Assembly: GCA_016206955.1 (NCBI GenBank)
Contig: JACQQO010000059.1
Coordinates: 1 to 8,604 of the forward strand
Source: Candidatus Omnitrophota bacterium
GTDB taxonomy: Bacteria; Omnitrophota; Omnitrophia; Omnitrophales; Danuiimicrobiaceae
Length of the DNA: 8,604 bases
Direction: 5' to 3'
Shown here: positions 6,149-8,604 of the stretch, piece after piece
How the letters are laid out: every line of letters starts with the position of its first letter
How positions within the stretch are numbered: position 1 is the first letter of the stretch
Notes under the pieces: model-generated
What the model was told of the DNA's origin: nothing
What the model saw: the letters and a program-made list of their open reading frames with translations, nothing else
Databases searched by the model: none
Position numbers and translations under genes: made by a program

Positions 6149-7708
6149 TTAATGCCGGAAATGGCGTTCGCCGGTGAAGGCCATCGCGATTCCGGCGTTG
6201 TTGCAGGCATCAATCACTTCTTGATCGCGGATAGAGCCTCCCGGCTGAATGACGGCACGAATGCCGTGATCGTAAGCCACCTCAATATTATCCGCCATCG
6301 GAAAAAAAGCGTCGCTTGCGAGAAAAGAATTACGCGTTCGATCTCCTGCTTTCATACACGCAAGCCTCACGCTGTCGACACGAGACATTTGGCCGCAGCC
6401 GATGCCAACGGTTTTCTTCCCTTGCGTAAGCACAATCGCGTTGGAACGCGCAACTTTGGCGCACTTCCAAGCAAATAAAAGGTCTGCAATTTCACTCGGC
6501 TCTAAGCTCTTTTTCGTGACCCATTTTAATTTTTTCTTTAATTCCTTTTCATGTTCCCAAATCGGCCGGTCGCGATCTTGAAACAAAAGCCCTGTTTTAA
6601 TGACTCTAAGATCAAAGGACTCAATGTCATAGAGGCCTTCAACTTGAAGAATCCTGAGATTTTTTCTCGCCTTCAAAATTTGAATGGCCTTTTCCGTGAA
6701 ATGAGGAGCAATGATGAGTTCAAAAAAAGAAAGTTTTTCAAAGATGAGCTGGGCCAAATGCTCATCGCAAGTTTGATTGAGGCCCACAATCCCTCCAAAT
6801 GCCGAAAGAGGGTCGCATTCAATGGCTTGGACGATGGCGGCTGAAATCTTAGAATCAGCCGAAATGCCGGAAGGGTTGTTGTGCTTCACAACACAGGCAG
6901 CGGGCTCTTTAAATTCACGCAAAATGTCGACGGCAGCTTCGAAATCGAGAATATTATTATAGGAAAGCTCCTTGCCATGAAATTGTTCAAACTTGAATTT
7001 GGATGGCGCCCCAACGCGCCTGTAAAGTGCAGCGCGCTGATGAGGGTTTTCACCGTAGCGAAGGTTGGCCGTCTTTTCAAATACGGCGTCGAAGATGGCC
7101 GGAAAAGCTTCTTCTGAATTGAACTGCCGAGACAAATAGCGGCTAATCTCACAGTCATAAGCTGCCGTATGTTGAAATGCCTTCAAAGCAAGCGCTCTTT
7201 TAAACTCCACCGAAAGACTTCCCTTTTCTTTCTTAAGTTCTTCGATCACTTTCGAATAGTCGCCTGGATCCGAAACAACAGCCACCGATTCGAAATTCTT
7301 TGCCGATGAACGAAGCATCGTCGGGCCCCCGATATCAATTTGCTCAACCGCATCTTTTAAGGAAACGCCGTCTTTCTGAATCGTTTTGCGAAAAGGGTAA
7401 AGATTTACCACCACAAGATCAATCGGAAGAATGCCATGTGCTTTCGCCTCACGGCTTTGATGCTGATTAGACCGAAGATAAAGCAACCCACCGTGAACTT
7501 TGGGATGAAGTGTTTTCAGGCGGCCATCTAAAATTTCAGGAAAACCGGTGAGTTCAGAAATGGAATGCGCAGGAATTTTATTTTTCTTAAGAAGCGTGAG
7601 CGTTCCGCCGGTTGAATAAATTCCAATTCGAAGCCGCTTCAGTTCCTTCGCAAGCGGAATAAGATCCGTTTTATCGGAAACGCTGATAATCGCCCGTTTG
7701 ATCTTCAT
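6149..7708 (-). CDS. purH: Bifunctional AICAR formyltransferase / IMP cyclohydrolase
   Basis: PurH catalyses the last two steps of de novo purine synthesis: formylation of AICAR by 10-formyl-THF, then ring closure to IMP. The N-terminal MGS-like IMP cyclohydrolase domain shows SVSDKT (9-14), STGGT (32-36) and TGFPEILDGRLKTLHPKVHGG (from 54). The transformylase domain contains NLRYGENPHQ (215-224), FHGKELSYNNILD (243-255), the catalytic KHNNPSG (275-281) and CDPLSAFGGIV (298-308). It ends with the canonical PGGSIRDQEVIDACNNAG and RHFRH. At 519 residues it is full length. The ATG shares bases with the TGA of the upstream aminotransferase (ATGA), so the two are likely translationally coupled. 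Confidence 0.98.
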   Translation of the reverse strand: MKIKRAIISVSDKTDLIPLAKELKRLRIGIYSTGGTLTLLKKNKIPAHSISELTGFPEILDGRLKTLHPKVHGGLLYLRSNQHQSREAKAHGILPIDLVVVNLYPFRKTIQKDGVSLKDAVEQIDIGGPTMLRSSAKNFESVAVVSDPGDYSKVIEELKKEKGSLSVEFKRALALKAFQHTAAYDCEISRYLSRQFNSEEAFPAIFDAVFEKTANLRYGENPHQRAALYRRVGAPSKFKFEQFHGKELSYNNILDFEAAVDILREFKEPAACVVKHNNPSGISADSKISAAIVQAIECDPLSAFGGIVGLNQTCDEHLAQLIFEKLSFFELIIAPHFTEKAIQILKARKNLRILQVEGLYDIESFDLRVIKTGLLFQDRDRPIWEHEKELKKKLKWVTKKSLEPSEIADLLFAWKCAKVARSNAIVLTQGKKTVGIGCGQMSRVDSVRLACMKAGDRTRNSFLASDAFFPMADNIEVAYDHGIRAVIQPGGSIRDQEVIDACNNAGIAMAFTGERHFRH

Positions 7709-8568
7709 GGTTTCAACTCTTTCTCTAACTCTTGGCGAAACCGAACCATCAATTTCTTTGTCATCCTGCCAGGGATTTGGTTTCCAATCCTTCGCCCATC
7801 CAAGGAATGGATCGGAACGATTTCACCTGACGTATTCGTTAAAAAAGCCTCATCGGCATTCCAAAAATCATGACGCGTGAGATTAACTTCGAGCGTGGCG
7901 AGATTTTCTTTCTCAGCGCATTCTATCACAAATTGCCGCGTAACTCCATTCAAGATCTCGCATCCGGGCGTAAACAGTTTGCTCTCTTTTGCCATGAAAA
8001 TATTCCAGATCGTGCCTTCGGTGACATAACCGTTCGAATCGAGAAAAATTGCATCAAAAAACATTTTATCCTCCCTCACCCTTCCCTCTCCCTGAGGGAG
8101 AGGGTTAGGGTGAGGGGAAATTGACTTTTCAATTATGGCCAGAACATTATTAAAAAAGGCGGATGTTTTTGGCTCCGTTGGTTCTGCTTTCGCGAAATTC
8201 CGGCGAGTCACTACCGTTTTTAAATCAATGCCCTTTTCATAAATCCATCCGGGTCGTTTGCGCTCCGAAATAACGATGTAACTATTCTGTCGATCGATGC
8301 CGAGCCGAAGGAACGCGCCCTGCTGAGGATCGGAAGATAGGCTTGAAACCAATTCTTTCTTAATTTCCGAACGCGTTTTTGGAAGCTCGAGGCCGATGGT
8401 ACGCGCCGAATCAAAAAGCCGGTCCAAATGTTCTTCGAGCCGGAAAATGACCCCGCCATAGCTTCTCAGACTTTCAAAAACGAACATTTCATCTTCTGCG
8501 AAGGAGGATTTGAAAACTTTGTCGGAACTTACTTGCTTCCCGTTGATAAAAATTTGAGGAATGGTCAT
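7705..8568 (-). CDS. PLP-dependent class IV aminotransferase, possible aminodeoxychorismate lyase (PabC-like)
   Basis: A fold-type IV PLP enzyme of 287 residues. Family motifs are FESLRSYGGVIFRLEEHLDRL (31-51), the catalytic lysine in PKTSAFFNNVLA (K134), FLDSNGYVTEGTIWNIF (175-191, E184 in the PLP-contacting position), LFTPGCEILNGVTRQ (198-212) and ADEAFLTNTSGEIVPI. The family includes branched-chain aminotransferase, D-amino-acid aminotransferase and PabC, which motifs alone do not separate. Clustering with folC, purH and mnmE favours PabC, which makes p-aminobenzoate for folate; the BCAT-like FESLRSYGG keeps the alternative open. I start it at ATG 8568, directly after GGGGGAGG; the frame also continues open to a GTG at 8604, giving a repeat-derived, unlikely N-terminus. 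Residues about 150-166 are a repeat-encoded insertion. Confidence 0.85.
   Translation of the reverse strand: MTIPQIFINGKQVSSDKVFKSSFAEDEMFVFESLRSYGGVIFRLEEHLDRLFDSARTIGLELPKTRSEIKKELVSSLSSDPQQGAFLRLGIDRQNSYIVISERKRPGWIYEKGIDLKTVVTRRNFAKAEPTEPKTSAFFNNVLAIIEKSISPHPNPLPQGEGRVREDKMFFDAIFLDSNGYVTEGTIWNIFMAKESKLFTPGCEILNGVTRQFVIECAEKENLATLEVNLTRHDFWNADEAFLTNTSGEIVPIHSLDGRRIGNQIPGRMTKKLMVRFRQELEKELKP
8073..8116. repeat. 44-bp palindromic repeat inside the aminotransferase gene
   Basis: CCCTCACCCT (8073-8082) pairs with AGGGTGAGGG (8107-8116), and inside it CCCTCTCCC (8084-8092) pairs with GGGAGAGGG (8096-8104) around the loop TGA. Only one against two unpaired T bases interrupt the stem. In frame it encodes PHPNPLPQGEGRVR, a peptide I recognise as the translation of a dispersed repeat. 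It lies between the NNVLAIIEK helix and FFDAIFLD, where relatives have a short connection, so it adds about 17 residues without breaking the frame. Confidence 0.85.
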
Positions 8569-8572
8569 ATAT

Positions 8573-8593
8573 CCTCCCCCACGAGGGGGGAGG
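8573..8593 (-). promoter_or_regulatory. GC hairpin whose arm is the aminotransferase ribosome-binding site
   Basis: On the minus strand CCTCCCCC (8593-8586) pairs perfectly over 8 bp with GGGGGAGG (8580-8573) around the loop CTCGT. The second arm is the Shine-Dalgarno sequence, with four bases (ATAT) before ATG 8568. If transcribed as a leader, the hairpin would mask the ribosome-binding site. It resembles the C-rich/G-rich palindromic repeats that occur between genes, so the gene may have recruited its ribosome-binding site from a repeat. Confidence 0.65.
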
Positions 8594-8604
8594 AAGATAG
8601 ACAC

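Noticed and set aside
8569..8604. GTG start at 8604 giving an N-terminal MSIFLPPRGGGY extension of the aminotransferase
   Set aside because: The extension is encoded by the GC hairpin, and a well-placed GGGGGAGG precedes the ATG at 8568, where family similarity begins.

Overview
The window is a stretch of bacterial chromosome with every recognisable gene on the minus strand. It reads, from high to low coordinates, as a compact four-gene block (class IV aminotransferase/PabC-like, purH, folC, mnmE), a 556-bp intergenic region rich in signals, and a class II (B12-dependent) ribonucleotide reductase gene, nrdJ, that runs off the low-coordinate edge. Base composition is moderate, and no phage, plasmid or transposase gene is visible. 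B12-dependent NrdJ with a C-terminal TSCPD-type tail, together with several short palindromic repeats, suggests a Gram-negative-type environmental lineage of the kind often seen in metagenome assemblies (an Omnitrophota, Nitrospirota or delta-proteobacterial-like genome would fit). That assignment is a guess; the sequence does not fix the taxon.

The four-gene block looks like one operon. The aminotransferase stop overlaps the purH start (ATGA), purH and folC are 8 bp apart, and folC and mnmE overlap by 19 bp. The products share folate chemistry: a PabC-like enzyme could supply p-aminobenzoate, FolC makes dihydrofolate and polyglutamyl folates, PurH uses 10-formyl-THF, and MnmE uses methylene-THF for tRNA wobble-uridine modification.

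The intergenic region (2730-3285) holds two separate regulatory units on the minus strand. Next to nrdJ are two NrdR-box-like sites, centres 32 bp apart, lying over a plausible -35/-10 pair and separated by a perfect 7-1-7 palindrome. Next to mnmE is a near-consensus promoter (TTGACA, 17 bp, TAAAAT) preceded by an A/T tract resembling an UP element. About 170 nt downstream is a strong intrinsic terminator, with no convincing ORF between them: a candidate highly expressed small RNA of unrecognised family.

The other striking feature is short palindromic repeats inside genes. mnmE carries about 50 extra codons in its N-terminal folate-binding domain. They are made of a 61-bp triple-hairpin repeat followed by a second repeat that appears to be split by a third. 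The aminotransferase carries a 44-bp palindrome in frame, and its Shine-Dalgarno sequence is one arm of a further 8-bp GC hairpin.
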